From positions 1-15,174 of the forward strand of contig JAAZFZ010000046.1 in NCBI GenBank assembly GCA_012511485.1: a stretch of 15,174 bases of DNA, read 5' to 3'. The translations under genes were made by a program, and so were the position numbers. This DNA is from Clostridiales bacterium. GTDB taxonomy: Bacteria; Bacillota; Clostridia; Oscillospirales; Acutalibacteraceae. Of this stretch, positions 7,118 through 15,098 are shown piece by piece. The notes below the pieces were generated by a model that made no database searches, had not been told where the DNA came from, and worked only from the letters and a program-made list of their open reading frames with translations. Every line of letters begins with the position of its first letter. The first letter of the stretch is position 1.

Positions 7118-7825
7118 ATGAAACACGGAAAAAAATATGTTGAAAGCTCTAAGCTTATAGAAAAAGCAAAGCTTTATGACCCTATTGAAGCTCTTGATAC
7201 AGCTGTAAAAACCGCAACAGCAAAGTTTGACGAAACGGTTGAGGTTCATGTCCGCCTGGGAGTTGACTCCCGCCATGCAGACCAGCAGGTCCGCGGCGCA
7301 GTCGTTCTGCCCAACGGAACAGGCAAAACCGTCAAAGTCGCTGTTTTCGCAAAGGGCGACGATGCAAAGGCGGCTGAGGCAGCCGGAGCGGAAATCGTAG
7401 GAGCGGAAGATCTTGTTGCAAAAATTCAGGGTGAAGGCTTCATGGATTTCGATGTTGCTATTGCTGCACCGAATATGATGGGTCTCGTCGGCCGTTTAGG
7501 TAAAGTATTGGGTCCCCGTGGCCTAATGCCCAGCCCTAAGGCAGGCACAGTCACACCCGATGTTGCCAAGGCTGTAACCGAGGCAAAAGCAGGTAAGATT
7601 GAGTACAGGCTTGACAAAACAAACATTATTCACTGCCCCATCGGTAAGGCTTCGTTCGGCGCTCAAAAGCTTAACGAAAACTTCGCCACATTGCTTGAGG
7701 CTATTGTCAAAGCAAAGCCCGCTGTATCAAAGGGTCAGTATATCCGCTCATGCGTTGTTGCAACAACCATGGGCCCCGGCATCCGCATCAACCCCAGCAA
7801 GGTTGTAGCAAGCCAGGAACAATAA
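7118..7825 (+). CDS. rplA: 50S ribosomal protein L1
   Basis: 235 residues starting MKHGKKYVESSKL. The ATG at 7118 is chosen over an in-frame TTG at 7100 because GGGAGG at 7102-7107 sits ten bases before it and because L1 proteins start this way. Family marks include VEVHVRLGVDSRHADQQVRG near the N terminus, the central VGRLGKVLGPRGLMPSPKAGTV signature, and the C-terminal GPGIRINPSKV. L1 forms the mobile stalk beside the E site of the large subunit, and when in excess it represses its own mRNA. It follows rplK by 58 bases. Two L1-site mimics lie upstream, one before rplK and one just before this gene. The gene is intact. Confidence 0.97.
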   Translation: MKHGKKYVESSKLIEKAKLYDPIEALDTAVKTATAKFDETVEVHVRLGVDSRHADQQVRGAVVLPNGTGKTVKVAVFAKGDDAKAAEAAGAEIVGAEDLVAKIQGEGFMDFDVAIAAPNMMGLVGRLGKVLGPRGLMPSPKAGTVTPDVAKAVTEAKAGKIEYRLDKTNIIHCPIGKASFGAQKLNENFATLLEAIVKAKPAVSKGQYIRSCVVATTMGPGIRINPSKVVASQEQ

Positions 7826-7831
7826 AAACCC

Positions 7832-7860
7832 TTGACACGCTGCTTTAGCCGTGTTACAAT
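7832..7860 (+). promoter_or_regulatory. Promoter of rplJ-rplL
   Basis: TTGACA (7832-7837), exactly 17 bases, then TACAAT (7855-7860): near consensus for the housekeeping sigma factor. It begins 6 bases after the rplA stop, so rplJL can be transcribed independently of the upstream operon. Predicted transcript start is near 7867. Confidence 0.88.
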
Positions 7861-7866
7861 CATAAA

Positions 7867-8006
7867 GCTGTTTTACCAAAGACAGCAGGTGCAGTAATGC
7901 ATAATGGTTTTGTACCGCCTGCCGAGGAAGACACATACAATTGTTCATTTTAGTCCAATTATGTATGTTAAGCCCTTCCGCGGTCAAGCGGAGGGGCTTT
8001 TAGTTT
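7867..8006 (+). ncRNA. L10 leader (rplJ autoregulatory leader RNA)
   Basis: The stretch ACCAAAGACAGCAGGTG (from 7875) and the matching CCGCCTGCCGAGGAAG (from 7915) are the conserved halves of the L10 leader found upstream of rplJ in many Firmicutes. GCTGT at 7867 pairs with ACAGC, and AGGTG or CAGG pairs with the CCGCCT/CCTGC side, giving the kinked stem bound by L10 or the L10-L12 complex. It is followed by an AT-rich hairpin (ACATAC.../...GTATGT, 7933-7968) and then an intrinsic terminator. When L10 is in excess, binding is expected to favour termination before rplJ. The identity rests on sequence and position; the exact fold was not computed. Confidence 0.88.
7970..8006 (+). terminator. 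Attenuator terminator in the L10 leader
   Basis: A 12-pair stem with one G.T pair joins AAGCCCTTCCGC (7970-7981) to GCGGAGGGGCTT (7988-7999) around the loop GGTCAA. TTTTAGTTT follows. It ends 12 bases before the rplJ RBS (GGAGG, 8018-8022), so it acts inside the leader and not at the end of a gene. Confidence 0.85.
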
Positions 8007-8031
8007 ATCCATTTTACGGAGGTGAATTCAT

Positions 8032-8562
8032 ATGCCGAGTGAAAAGGTACTCGAACAAAAAAAGCAGGCAGTCGCAGAGCTGAGCGAAACACTTAAGAAT
8101 TCATGCACCGGTGTTCTTGTCAACTACAAGGGCATTTCGGTTGCGGATGATACAAAGCTTCGCAAAGAACTGCGTGAGGCAGGAGTCAAGTATGCTGTTG
8201 TTAAAAACACACTCTTGAACTTCGCATCAAAAAATGTCGGGCTTGACAGTCTGAGCGATGTTCTTACGGGAACAACAGCTATTGCGACAAGTGGCGACGA
8301 CTATGTTGCCGCTGCCCGTATTCTCTGCAAGTATGCAGATACGAGCAAGACCTTCAAGGTCAAGAGCGGTTTCGTTGACGGAAAGGTAATCGGTGTTGAC
8401 ACAATTAATGACCTTGCAAAGCTTCCCTCGAGAGAGATTTTGCTTGCATCGGTTTGCAATGTTTTCAATGCACCCATTGCTTCTTTCGCAAGAGCAATCC
8501 AAGCTATTGTTGACAAAAACGGCGAGGCCCCCGCTGGAGAGGCTGCGCCCGCAGAGGCATAA
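8032..8562 (+). CDS. rplJ: 50S ribosomal protein L10
   Basis: 176 residues, normal for L10. The N terminus MPSEKVLEQKKQAVAELSETL and the segments GVLVNYKGISVADDTKLRKELREAG and VKYAVVKNTLLNFA are the family pattern. The C-terminal helix (about residues 135-165, ASVCNVFNAPIASFARAIQAIV) is the platform for L7/L12 dimers, and a short Ala/Pro/Glu tail ends the protein. L10 anchors the ribosomal stalk that recruits translation GTPases, and it represses its own operon through the leader RNA. GGAGG is nine bases before the ATG. rplL follows after 31 bases, the usual pairing of stalk base and stalk. Confidence 0.97.
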   Translation: MPSEKVLEQKKQAVAELSETLKNSCTGVLVNYKGISVADDTKLRKELREAGVKYAVVKNTLLNFASKNVGLDSLSDVLTGTTAIATSGDDYVAAARILCKYADTSKTFKVKSGFVDGKVIGVDTINDLAKLPSREILLASVCNVFNAPIASFARAIQAIVDKNGEAPAGEAAPAEA

Positions 8563-8593
8563 TTACAAAATTACAAATCGGAGGTAAATTAAA

Positions 8594-8974
8594 ATGGCAT
8601 CAGAGAAAATTGCTGCAATTATTGAAGAAATTAAAGTTCTCACAGTCCTTGAGCTTTCAGAGCTTGTTAAGGCTGTTGAGGAGGAATTCGGTGTTTCTGC
8701 CGCCGCTGCTGTCGCAGTTGCCGCTCCAACGGAAGGCGGTGCAGCCGCAGTTGAGGACGAGAAGACTGAGTTTGACGTTGTCCTTGCTGAAATAGGCTCA
8801 GAGAAGATTAAGGTTATTAAGGCTGTGCGTGAAATCACAGGGCTCGGTCTTGCAGATGCTAAGGCTCTTGTTGACGGCGCACCCAAGGCTGTTAAAGAGC
8901 AGGTTTCCAAGGAAGATGCGGAAGCTGCAAAAGCTAAGCTCGAAGAAGCCGGCGCAAAGGTTGAGCTCAAGTAA
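8594..8974 (+). CDS. rplL: 50S ribosomal protein L7/L12
   Basis: 126 residues, acidic and Ala-rich. The N-terminal dimerisation domain (residues about 1-32, IAAIIEEIKVLTVLELSELV) binds L10. The flexible Ala/Gly/Val hinge (about 38-52) follows EEFGVSAAA. The C-terminal domain has the conserved EKTEFDVVLAEIGSEKIKVI and REITGLGLADAKALVDGAPK, the surface that contacts EF-Tu and EF-G. It is present in several copies per ribosome. RBS GGAGG at 8580-8584. It is the last gene of the rplJL unit; a strong terminator follows 19 bases after the stop, and rpoB is not downstream. Confidence 0.97.
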   Translation: MASEKIAAIIEEIKVLTVLELSELVKAVEEEFGVSAAAAVAVAAPTEGGAAAVEDEKTEFDVVLAEIGSEKIKVIKAVREITGLGLADAKALVDGAPKAVKEQVSKEDAEAAKAKLEEAGAKVELK

Positions 8975-8993
8975 TTCACCCTTACACAATCAT

Positions 8994-9041
8994 AGGCTGT
9001 ATCAACTCCGATTCGGAGCATTGATACAGCCTTTGTTGTTT
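8994..9041 (+). terminator. Strong intrinsic terminator after rplL
   Basis: A perfect 12-pair stem joins AGGCTGTATCAA (8994-9005) to TTGATACAGCCT (9021-9032), topped by CTCCG/CGGAG (9006-9010 and 9014-9018), and is followed by TTGTTGTTT. It ends the rplJL transcript before the oppositely oriented gene. There is no T run on the minus strand, so it is probably one-directional. Confidence 0.9.
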
Positions 9042-9092
9042 ACCGCAGGATAAGTCATTCCCAGCTTTTTCGCATGGCTTTTTCGGGTTGAT

Positions 9093-10640
9093 TTAGCCCT
9101 TTTCCTTTATCTCAAGCCACTCATCATAGTCCATATAAATGATTTTTATATCTCCCGGCAGGTTAAAGTAATCACAGAATCGCGAAAACCTGTCGCGGTT
9201 AGAACAAGGCGGGTCGGCATCCCAGACAAACTGCCTAAGCGGAAGGCGGGGAGCATAGATTTCCTTTTCGCCCTTCTCTGCCTGAGTAATAATATATTCC
9301 ATTCTATGATTGTAAACTTTTGTGATTTTGCCGTATATTATGAAGAATGCTACAAATGCCATAACGCACAAGGCAATGCCGGTATATCCGACTGTCTTTT
9401 TTATCGGAATGAATAATAGCCTGCCGTCTGCGTTTGTGCTGATAATTGCAGACAATATTTCATTGGCAGAGAGAATGATAAAGATGTTGAAAAGGTAGAA
9501 GCAGCGTGGTCCTACCGGCTTGACACATAAAAGAGGGCAGAAGGAAACCGCAGCCGAGACAAAAAAGAATAATAGCCTTCTTTTGATATCTGAAATCTTA
9601 ACAAAAATAAGAATTGTCAGCAGCAGTGAAATTGCGAAAACAATCACTGCAGGCGTGAAAATGAAAAGCATCTGCTTGCGTGTGATGCCCGTAAAGGCCT
9701 TTATGCCCAGATAGACAGGCAGCCATGAGCCGGAAAAAACAAAACCTATTATTAAAAGCACCCCCGAGAGCAGATGCTTTTTTAACTTAGCGCTCTTAAG
9801 TATTAATATAACAGAAAGCACACAAACGGCAGCAACTGATGCATAACAGCTTTTATACATGATTTCGGATATCCGCTCGCAAAATGCTCCGGCAATATCA
9901 CTGACCATTGCAAGCAGTCCGCCGTCATTTGATGCAAATGAGCGATATGAATCGTCCTTATTCAGTATTTTCAGATAAGCTCCGTTTGAGAACATGATTA
10001 TTGCCCCCGCAAGGCAAGAAAAAAAGAAAGTGAGAAGCAAAGAGTTGTATTTTTTATGTCTGATTCTCCAAGCTATGACTAAAAACAGCGATACAGCAAG
10101 GCAATAGATTGTCGTATGCTCCATAAAAAGCTGGACTGAAACACCAATAAGCACAGCAAAAACATATGAACTTCGTGTCGCCTTGAGGTCGGGCTGTTTG
10201 AAGCACTTTTCTGCCATATACAGAAACAAAAGCAAAAGCAGAACAGAAGGTACATAGTTAGAAAAACCCGAAACCCATGAATAGACCTGCCTGAACATCG
10301 AGCTGACTAAGAGAATTAGGGCTCCCGTCATATACAGAGCTTCAATGTTTTCGCCGCCGCTGAGCATATAAACCACATAGACAATGGCGCAAATTACAAA
10401 CGAAATAAAAAACGGTGTAAAAAACCTTGCCCTTGTCAGAGCCAGAACCAGCAGGTTGCCCAGATACCTGCCGTTATAGTCTTTGAACCCCTCCCTAATA
10501 AGCCGTTCACCGAAGCCTGAACCCCAGCCGTAATCATCGCCCGTAACGGGGAAAAGGAATGCAAGGGCAGAAAACATAATAAAAAAAAGAAGAATGAAAA
10601 CATATTTATTACCGTAAAAATCAACGACTCGGCTTTTCAT
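9093..10640 (-). CDS. Polytopic membrane protein, DUF6056-like (possible GT-C glycosyltransferase)
   Basis: 515 residues with about ten to twelve hydrophobic spans, so it sits in the cytoplasmic membrane. The first span (about 13-32) is followed by PVTGDDYGWGSGF and then YNGRYLGNLLVLAL. An acidic pair just after the first membrane helix plus NGRYLGN fits the family I know as DUF6056, whose topology resembles GT-C glycosyltransferases that use lipid-linked sugars. A short soluble C terminus (about 460-515) follows the last span. The family name is from memory and the enzymatic role is inference. The ATG at 10640 is supported by AGGAG nine bases upstream. It is a single gene with its own promoter, convergent with rplL, and the mfd terminator separates it from mfd. 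Confidence 0.8.
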   Translation of the reverse strand: MKSRVVDFYGNKYVFILLFFIMFSALAFLFPVTGDDYGWGSGFGERLIREGFKDYNGRYLGNLLVLALTRARFFTPFFISFVICAIVYVVYMLSGGENIEALYMTGALILLVSSMFRQVYSWVSGFSNYVPSVLLLLLFLYMAEKCFKQPDLKATRSSYVFAVLIGVSVQLFMEHTTIYCLAVSLFLVIAWRIRHKKYNSLLLTFFFSCLAGAIIMFSNGAYLKILNKDDSYRSFASNDGGLLAMVSDIAGAFCERISEIMYKSCYASVAAVCVLSVILILKSAKLKKHLLSGVLLIIGFVFSGSWLPVYLGIKAFTGITRKQMLFIFTPAVIVFAISLLLTILIFVKISDIKRRLLFFFVSAAVSFCPLLCVKPVGPRCFYLFNIFIILSANEILSAIISTNADGRLLFIPIKKTVGYTGIALCVMAFVAFFIIYGKITKVYNHRMEYIITQAEKGEKEIYAPRLPLRQFVWDADPPCSNRDRFSRFCDYFNLPGDIKIIYMDYDEWLEIKEKG

Positions 10641-10660
10641 ACGGACTCCTTATATAAAAT

Positions 10661-10693
10661 AGTCAATTATAACATTATAATTGACTAATGCAA
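10661..10693 (-). promoter_or_regulatory. Promoter of the membrane protein gene, inside a perfect inverted repeat
   Basis: Read on the minus strand: TTGCAT (10693-10688), 16 bases, then TATAAT (10671-10666) preceded by TG, an extended -10. Predicted transcript start near 10659, giving a leader of about 19 bases. The -10 is part of a perfect inverted repeat with 11-base arms, AGTCAATTATA (10661-10671) and TATAATTGACT (10676-10686), separated by ACAT. A dimeric repressor could use it as an operator; no candidate regulator is in the window. Confidence 0.65.
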
Positions 10694-10779
10694 GCATATA
10701 AATTCACGGCTCCTTCAGATTTTTATCAAACACTAAAGGGTTAACGCATACCACCTCTAAGAATTGTATTACAAAACAG

Positions 10780-10816
10780 CAAAAATAAAAGCAGGCTCGA
10801 CATAAGTCTTGCCTGC
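10780..10816 (-). terminator. Terminator after mfd
   Basis: On the minus strand GCAGGC (10816-10811) pairs with GCCTGC (10796-10791), with an inner GAC/GTC stem around TTAT, followed by TTTTATTTTTG. It is 18 bases past the mfd stop. From here to the membrane protein promoter (10694-10779) I see no gene, only tiny open frames of a few codons. Confidence 0.82.
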
Positions 10817-10833
10817 GTTTAAATTTAGTGCTC

Positions 10834-13800
10834 TTACTGTGTCCCCATAGTATCAAAAACCTTGTTGAGTATTGCAAGCTGCTCATCCCCGGGGAGCAGT
10901 CTGACTGAAATATGTGGCCTGCCCTTTGCACTGACTGTGATTCTTCCATGCATTTTTTTAGCCAGTCTTGTGATTTTAGTCATGTTCAAATCCTCGATAT
11001 ATAGAAGCAGCCTGTCGTTGCTGCGCCCGATTTCATATACACCCTGATTGACGGCTGTGCCGCGCAGGAGTGAAACGGTTATAAGGCCCATAACGCTCTG
11101 AGGCGGCTCGCCGAAACGGTCAACCAGCTCGTCAATAACATCGTCGGCATCATCCTTGGTTCTGATATCCGCAATTCTCCTGTACATCGAAAGCTTATGG
11201 GGCACGCTGCCTATATATTCCTGAGGGATATGGGCATCTATGGGCAAATCTATCAGGCATTCTTTTTCGGGCTTTTCGGGTTTTTCTCCCTTTTCCTCGC
11301 TTATTGCCTGTGAGAGGAGTTTAATATACATGTCATAGCCAACAGCTTCCATATGGCCGTGCTGTGCGGCGCCGAGGATATTGCCCGCACCCCTGAGCTC
11401 AAGGTCACGCATGGCGATTTTGAAGCCCGAACCGAATTCCGTAAACTCACGGATAGCACTGAGTCTTCTGTCGGCAATTTCGGAGAGCTGCTTGCCTCTT
11501 GTGAAGGGCAGATAAGCACTTGCTCTCCTTGAGGAGCGCCCGACTCTGCCCCTTATCTGGTGCAGCTGGGCAAGCCCCATTTTGTCGGCAGACTCAATTA
11601 TCAGTGTGTTTACATTTGGCACATCTATGCCCGTTTCAATGATGGTGGTGCAGACAAGTATATCAGTTTCACCCTCAAGCAAGCTGCGCCAGACATCGCT
11701 CAGGTCGTCCTCGCTCATGCGCCCGTGAGCTATGGAAATGCGGGCATCGGGCATATATTCCTTTACCCTTGCTGCCGCTTTTTCAATTGTCTCTATTCTG
11801 TTGTGCAGGTAGTAAACCTGACCTCCTCGCCTAAGCTCTGATGCCATTGCCTGAGCCAGTACATCCATGTTGTGCTCAATGACATAGGTCTGAACAGGGT
11901 ACCTGTCCTGAGGAGCCTCCTCCAGGATTGACATATCCCTGATGCCCGACATTGCCATATTCAGGGTTCTCGGTATAGGTGTAGCAGTCAGTGTCAGCAC
12001 ATCAACCGAGGGGAAAAGCTCCTTTAGCTTTTCCTTTTGAGCAACGCCGAACCTCTGCTCCTCATCAATGATAATCAGCCCGAGATTCTTGAACTTCACA
12101 TCCTTTGAGATAAGCCTGTGAGTGCCGACAACAATATCAACGGAGCCTCTCCCGATATTTTTAAGAGTCCCAGTGATTTCGGCGGGAGAGCAAAACCTTG
12201 AGAGCATGGCAGATTCAATCGGGAAGCCCTCAAACCTCTTTTGAATCGTCTGAAAGTGCTGGAGTGCAAGTATGGTGGTGGGCACAAGTATAGCGCATTG
12301 CTTGCCGTCAGCAATGCATTTGAATGCGCCCCTGAGAGCAACCTCCGTTTTACCAAAGCCGACATCGCCGCAGAGCAGTCTGTCCATCGGGAAGCTTTTT
12401 TCCATATCATTTTTGATATCATCAATGCAGCGCAGTTGGTCCGTTGTTTCCTCAAATTCAAAGCGTCTCTCAAAATCATTCTGCATATCGATATCGGGCG
12501 AAAAAGCAAAGCCCTTAATCTGCTGCCGTTTTGAATAAAGCTCTATTAGCTCCTGAGCCATGTCCTTGACTGCACGGCTGACTTTACTTCGCGCCTTCTG
12601 CCAGTCGGTGCCGCCGAGCTTGTTGAGCTTGACATGTGCTGTTTCGCTGTTTGCACCTATATATTTTGAAACCTGGTCAAGCTGCGTGACGGGGATATAA
12701 AGAATGTCGCCCTTGTCGTATTTTATTTTAATGTAGTCCTTGACCGTGCCGCGTGCCTCAAGCTTTGTAATGCCCTCAAAGATGCCAATGCCGTGTTTTT
12801 CATGCACGATATAGTCGCCCCTGTGCAGCTCCTCAAGGTTATTGAAAGCGTTTTTATTGGACTTTTTCTTTGCTTTGACTGCGGCAGTGCCCCTGCTGCC
12901 ATAGGTTATTAGAGTGAATTTCTCCTGCGGGTATTCAAACCCTGCCGAAAGGTTTCCGGGCAGGACATAGACTTTGTCAGGCAGAAATTCATCAGGGAAG
13001 GAGGGCAGAAAAGTGCTGCTAATGCCATTTTCATTCAAATCTCCGCTCAAGGCGGTTGCAGCCTTCATTGTGCCTGCAAGAACAACACAGGTCCAGCCGC
13101 TCCTTTGCATTAGCGGCTCAATATCCTCAAGCAGGTATTTGAACGAGCCGTTCCACGGGGATGTCTGCCTTGCGTTTATATTGACTAGCTCCTTGACAGG
13201 AGTGTCAAAGCTACCTCTGGGCAGGTTGTCGAGAAAAATGGCGCCCCTGCGCTCATAGAGGTTTAACAGCTCATTAAAGCTCATTATAAAACGGTCAAGC
13301 CCCTTGCAAAGCACACCCTCCTCAAGCAGCGATTTTATATCCTCATTCAGAAGTGTTTCGCAGGCCTTTGCACGCTCCCTGACCGCAAAGCTGTCGCTGA
13401 CATATAATCTCGCTTTGTCCGCATAGTCAAAAACGGTTGTCGCTTCAGGGTAAATAAGGGGCATATACCTGTCAAGCGAGGAGAGCCTGATGCCTGTCTC
13501 AAGCCTTTCAATATCTGCATTGAGGGACGCCTTGATTTTCACGGAGCCCTTGCCCTTGATGCCTGCCGAAAGGTCTGCAATCATATCCCTGAGAGAATCG
13601 CCTGCTTCAAGGACGATTTCGTTTGCGGGGATTATCTTCATGCTATCTACAGCATCCGCTCTTCTCTGGCTTTCGACATCAAAGAAAGATATTGAATCAA
13701 TGCTGTCGCCCCAGAATTCGACTCTGCAGGGCATATCGAAGTTAGGAGTGAAAAAATCCAGTATGCCGCCCCTTAATGCGAACTGGCCGGAGCCGTCAAC

Positions 13801-14295
13801 CTGCTGGCTTCTGGTATATCCCGCCCTGAGGAGCAGCGAAATTATTGAGTCAACGCTGACTTCATCGCCGCATTTGAGAATCATCCTTCTTTGCTCAAAC
13901 TCCTTTTTGGGGATAGTTAGCTGCATTGCCGCTTCGACCGAGCATACTACAATATCGAACTCACCCGAGAGCATTTTATCGAGAACTCCCAGGCGCAGAT
14001 GCTCATATTCTCTAGAATGGCTTTCGGTTGAGCGGAAAACGAAATCCCTTGCGGGGAAAACCATCGCCCTCCTGCCCAATGCTTTTAAATCGCCCACAAG
14101 CATTGAAGCCTGCGATTCGTCAGGTGTTACGATTAAGGCACCCTGAGGGAATTCCTCACACAGGCAGGCTGTGAGAGTTGCCTTGTGGATATGAGAAAGC
14201 CCCAGCACACCCATTGGCAGCCGGTTTTTTCTGATGCCTGTCACAATAGTTTTATACTCAGGTGACAGGCTGAGTTTTTTTGTCAAACAGTCCAT
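10834..14295 (-). CDS. mfd: Transcription-repair coupling factor
   Basis: 1153 residues, full length for Mfd, an ATP-driven DNA translocase that removes RNA polymerase stalled at lesions and recruits UvrA. Domains in order: UvrB-like N-terminal module (GQFALRGGILDFFTP near 170, VEFWGDSIDSI after it); RNA-polymerase-interacting CarD-like domain from about 487 (HRGDYIVHEKHGIGIFEGI); superfamily 2 motor with Walker A GDVGFGKTE near 643, DEEQRFG near 743, TLTATPIPRT just after, and GRVGRSSR near 917; C-terminal TRCF domain with PIDAHIPQEYI near 1017. All motor motifs are intact. The ATG at 14295 follows AGAGGT and matches the usual N terminus. It lies 15 bases downstream of the phosphatase gene, probably in one transcript. 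In many Firmicutes mfd follows pth instead. Confidence 0.97.
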   Translation of the reverse strand: MDCLTKKLSLSPEYKTIVTGIRKNRLPMGVLGLSHIHKATLTACLCEEFPQGALIVTPDESQASMLVGDLKALGRRAMVFPARDFVFRSTESHSREYEHLRLGVLDKMLSGEFDIVVCSVEAAMQLTIPKKEFEQRRMILKCGDEVSVDSIISLLLRAGYTRSQQVDGSGQFALRGGILDFFTPNFDMPCRVEFWGDSIDSISFFDVESQRRADAVDSMKIIPANEIVLEAGDSLRDMIADLSAGIKGKGSVKIKASLNADIERLETGIRLSSLDRYMPLIYPEATTVFDYADKARLYVSDSFAVRERAKACETLLNEDIKSLLEEGVLCKGLDRFIMSFNELLNLYERRGAIFLDNLPRGSFDTPVKELVNINARQTSPWNGSFKYLLEDIEPLMQRSGWTCVVLAGTMKAATALSGDLNENGISSTFLPSFPDEFLPDKVYVLPGNLSAGFEYPQEKFTLITYGSRGTAAVKAKKKSNKNAFNNLEELHRGDYIVHEKHGIGIFEGITKLEARGTVKDYIKIKYDKGDILYIPVTQLDQVSKYIGANSETAHVKLNKLGGTDWQKARSKVSRAVKDMAQELIELYSKRQQIKGFAFSPDIDMQNDFERRFEFEETTDQLRCIDDIKNDMEKSFPMDRLLCGDVGFGKTEVALRGAFKCIADGKQCAILVPTTILALQHFQTIQKRFEGFPIESAMLSRFCSPAEITGTLKNIGRGSVDIVVGTHRLISKDVKFKNLGLIIIDEEQRFGVAQKEKLKELFPSVDVLTLTATPIPRTLNMAMSGIRDMSILEEAPQDRYPVQTYVIEHNMDVLAQAMASELRRGGQVYYLHNRIETIEKAAARVKEYMPDARISIAHGRMSEDDLSDVWRSLLEGETDILVCTTIIETGIDVPNVNTLIIESADKMGLAQLHQIRGRVGRSSRRASAYLPFTRGKQLSEIADRRLSAIREFTEFGSGFKIAMRDLELRGAGNILGAAQHGHMEAVGYDMYIKLLSQAISEEKGEKPEKPEKECLIDLPIDAHIPQEYIGSVPHKLSMYRRIADIRTKDDADDVIDELVDRFGEPPQSVMGLITVSLLRGTAVNQGVYEIGRSNDRLLLYIEDLNMTKITRLAKKMHGRITVSAKGRPHISVRLLPGDEQLAILNKVFDTMGTQ

Positions 14296-14310
14296 TAATA
14301 CCTCTGAAAG

Positions 14311-14925
14311 TCAGATTTTTATGCCAATTAATCTCATTGCTGCCTTGAGTCTATCTATATCTCCGTCAGCAAAGCAGTAGCTCGCCATGCCGGCATGAAT
14401 TGCACCATCCGTATTCTTCTGCATATCGTCGATAAAAAAGCACTCATCGGGCTTTAAGGAAAAAACCTCGTATAGTTTTTCAAATATTTCCTTCTCGGGT
14501 TTCAAAAGCAGATAATCCGCCGAAATGAGAAACCCGTCAAAAAGAGAAAAAGCAGGTATGCTGTCCTTATGCTCATAAAAGACTTTTGAAACATTTGAAA
14601 GCAGGTATATTTTATATCCGTTTTCCTTGAGAGCCTTGACAACTTCATACATATCTTCTTTAGGCGGCATCTCGTCAAACCAGTTGTCGAGGAGGTGGCA
14701 AACCCTGTTATGAAGGTGAGGGGGCAGATGCTTGCAGGCATATTCCTTCATCTGCTCATGGGAGGCCGTACCCCTGTCCATATCCTGCCACACAGAGGAT
14801 TTGAAAACATTTTGGAGGATAAGCTCCCTGTCCTTTTCATTTTCAAAGTATTTTTTCAATGTGAATTCCGGGCGAAAGTCGATAATAACCCCACCCATAT
14901 CAAATATTATGTTTTTAATCTCCAT
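14311..14925 (-). CDS. HAD-superfamily hydrolase, subfamily IA (YihX-like sugar phosphatase)
   Basis: 204 residues from ATG 14925. The frame is open further upstream, but that extension is AT-rich, has no RBS and overlaps the promoter, while MEIKNIIFDMGGVIIDF is a standard HAD start. Motif I is DMGGV with nucleophile D10; the usual second Asp is Gly, as in YihX-type proteins (DLGNV). Motif II is LLSNVS, motif III the Lys in LKPEKEIF, and motif IV FIDDMQKNTDGA. A helical cap lies between motifs I and II. Relatives dephosphorylate small sugar phosphates such as glucose 1-phosphate; the substrate here is unknown. It is the first gene of a two-gene unit with mfd, and a functional link to repair is not evident. 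It ends with TGA. Confidence 0.9.
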   Translation of the reverse strand: MEIKNIIFDMGGVIIDFRPEFTLKKYFENEKDRELILQNVFKSSVWQDMDRGTASHEQMKEYACKHLPPHLHNRVCHLLDNWFDEMPPKEDMYEVVKALKENGYKIYLLSNVSKVFYEHKDSIPAFSLFDGFLISADYLLLKPEKEIFEKLYEVFSLKPDECFFIDDMQKNTDGAIHAGMASYCFADGDIDRLKAAMRLIGIKI

Positions 14926-14949
14926 ATATTCACCAATCCTTTGTGAAGT

Positions 14950-14985
14950 ATTTGTAATTTTAATACAAATTGATAAAAATTTCAA
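14950..14985 (-). promoter_or_regulatory. Promoter of the HAD phosphatase-mfd unit
   Basis: On the minus strand TTGAAA (14985-14980), 17 bases, TAAAAT (14962-14957). The -10 box is the centre of an inverted repeat, ATTTGTA (14950-14956) and TACAAAT (14964-14970), that a repressor might use. The predicted start is near 14950, about 25 bases before the ATG. Confidence 0.65.
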
Positions 14986-14993
14986 TCTTTTTA

Positions 14994-15028
14994 TAGGCTT
15001 AAAAATAAAATAGGCTTTAAAAATAACA
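14994..15028 (+). repeat. Short AT-rich tandem repeat
   Basis: Two adjacent imperfect copies of TAGGCTTAAAAATAAAA: 14994-15010, and 15011-15028 with one inserted T and one change. It lies between the divergent promoters. A perfect 16-base palindrome, AAATAAAATTTTATTT, follows at 15029-15044. No function can be assigned; base composition alone may explain it. Confidence 0.4.
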
Positions 15029-15098
15029 AAATAAAATTTTATTTCACAAATAACCACAAAAAAATTTACACTTTGAATATTTTTCCATAATTTTGGAT

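Noticed and set aside
8563..9021. 152-codon minus-strand open frame over rplL
   Set aside because: It is the complement of the Ala/Glu-rich L7/L12 gene, which gives a Ser/Ala-rich shadow; it also runs through the rplL terminator.
8994..9032. Long inverted repeat after rplL as a miniature mobile element
   Set aside because: It is short, stands alone, has no target duplication that I can see, and fits a terminator exactly.
13490..14146. 218-codon plus-strand open frame
   Set aside because: It lies antisense inside mfd, has no RBS, and its translation is rich in Ser/Leu with no recognisable domain; mfd is clearly the real gene.
15029..15044. AT-only palindrome as a replication or attachment site
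   Set aside because: A 16-base A/T palindrome in an AT-rich promoter region is likely by composition; there are no iterons, DnaA boxes or integrase nearby.
14926..15057. N-terminal extension of the HAD phosphatase
   Set aside because: The extra codons are AT-rich, overlap the promoter and lack an RBS; family members begin just before the DMGG motif.
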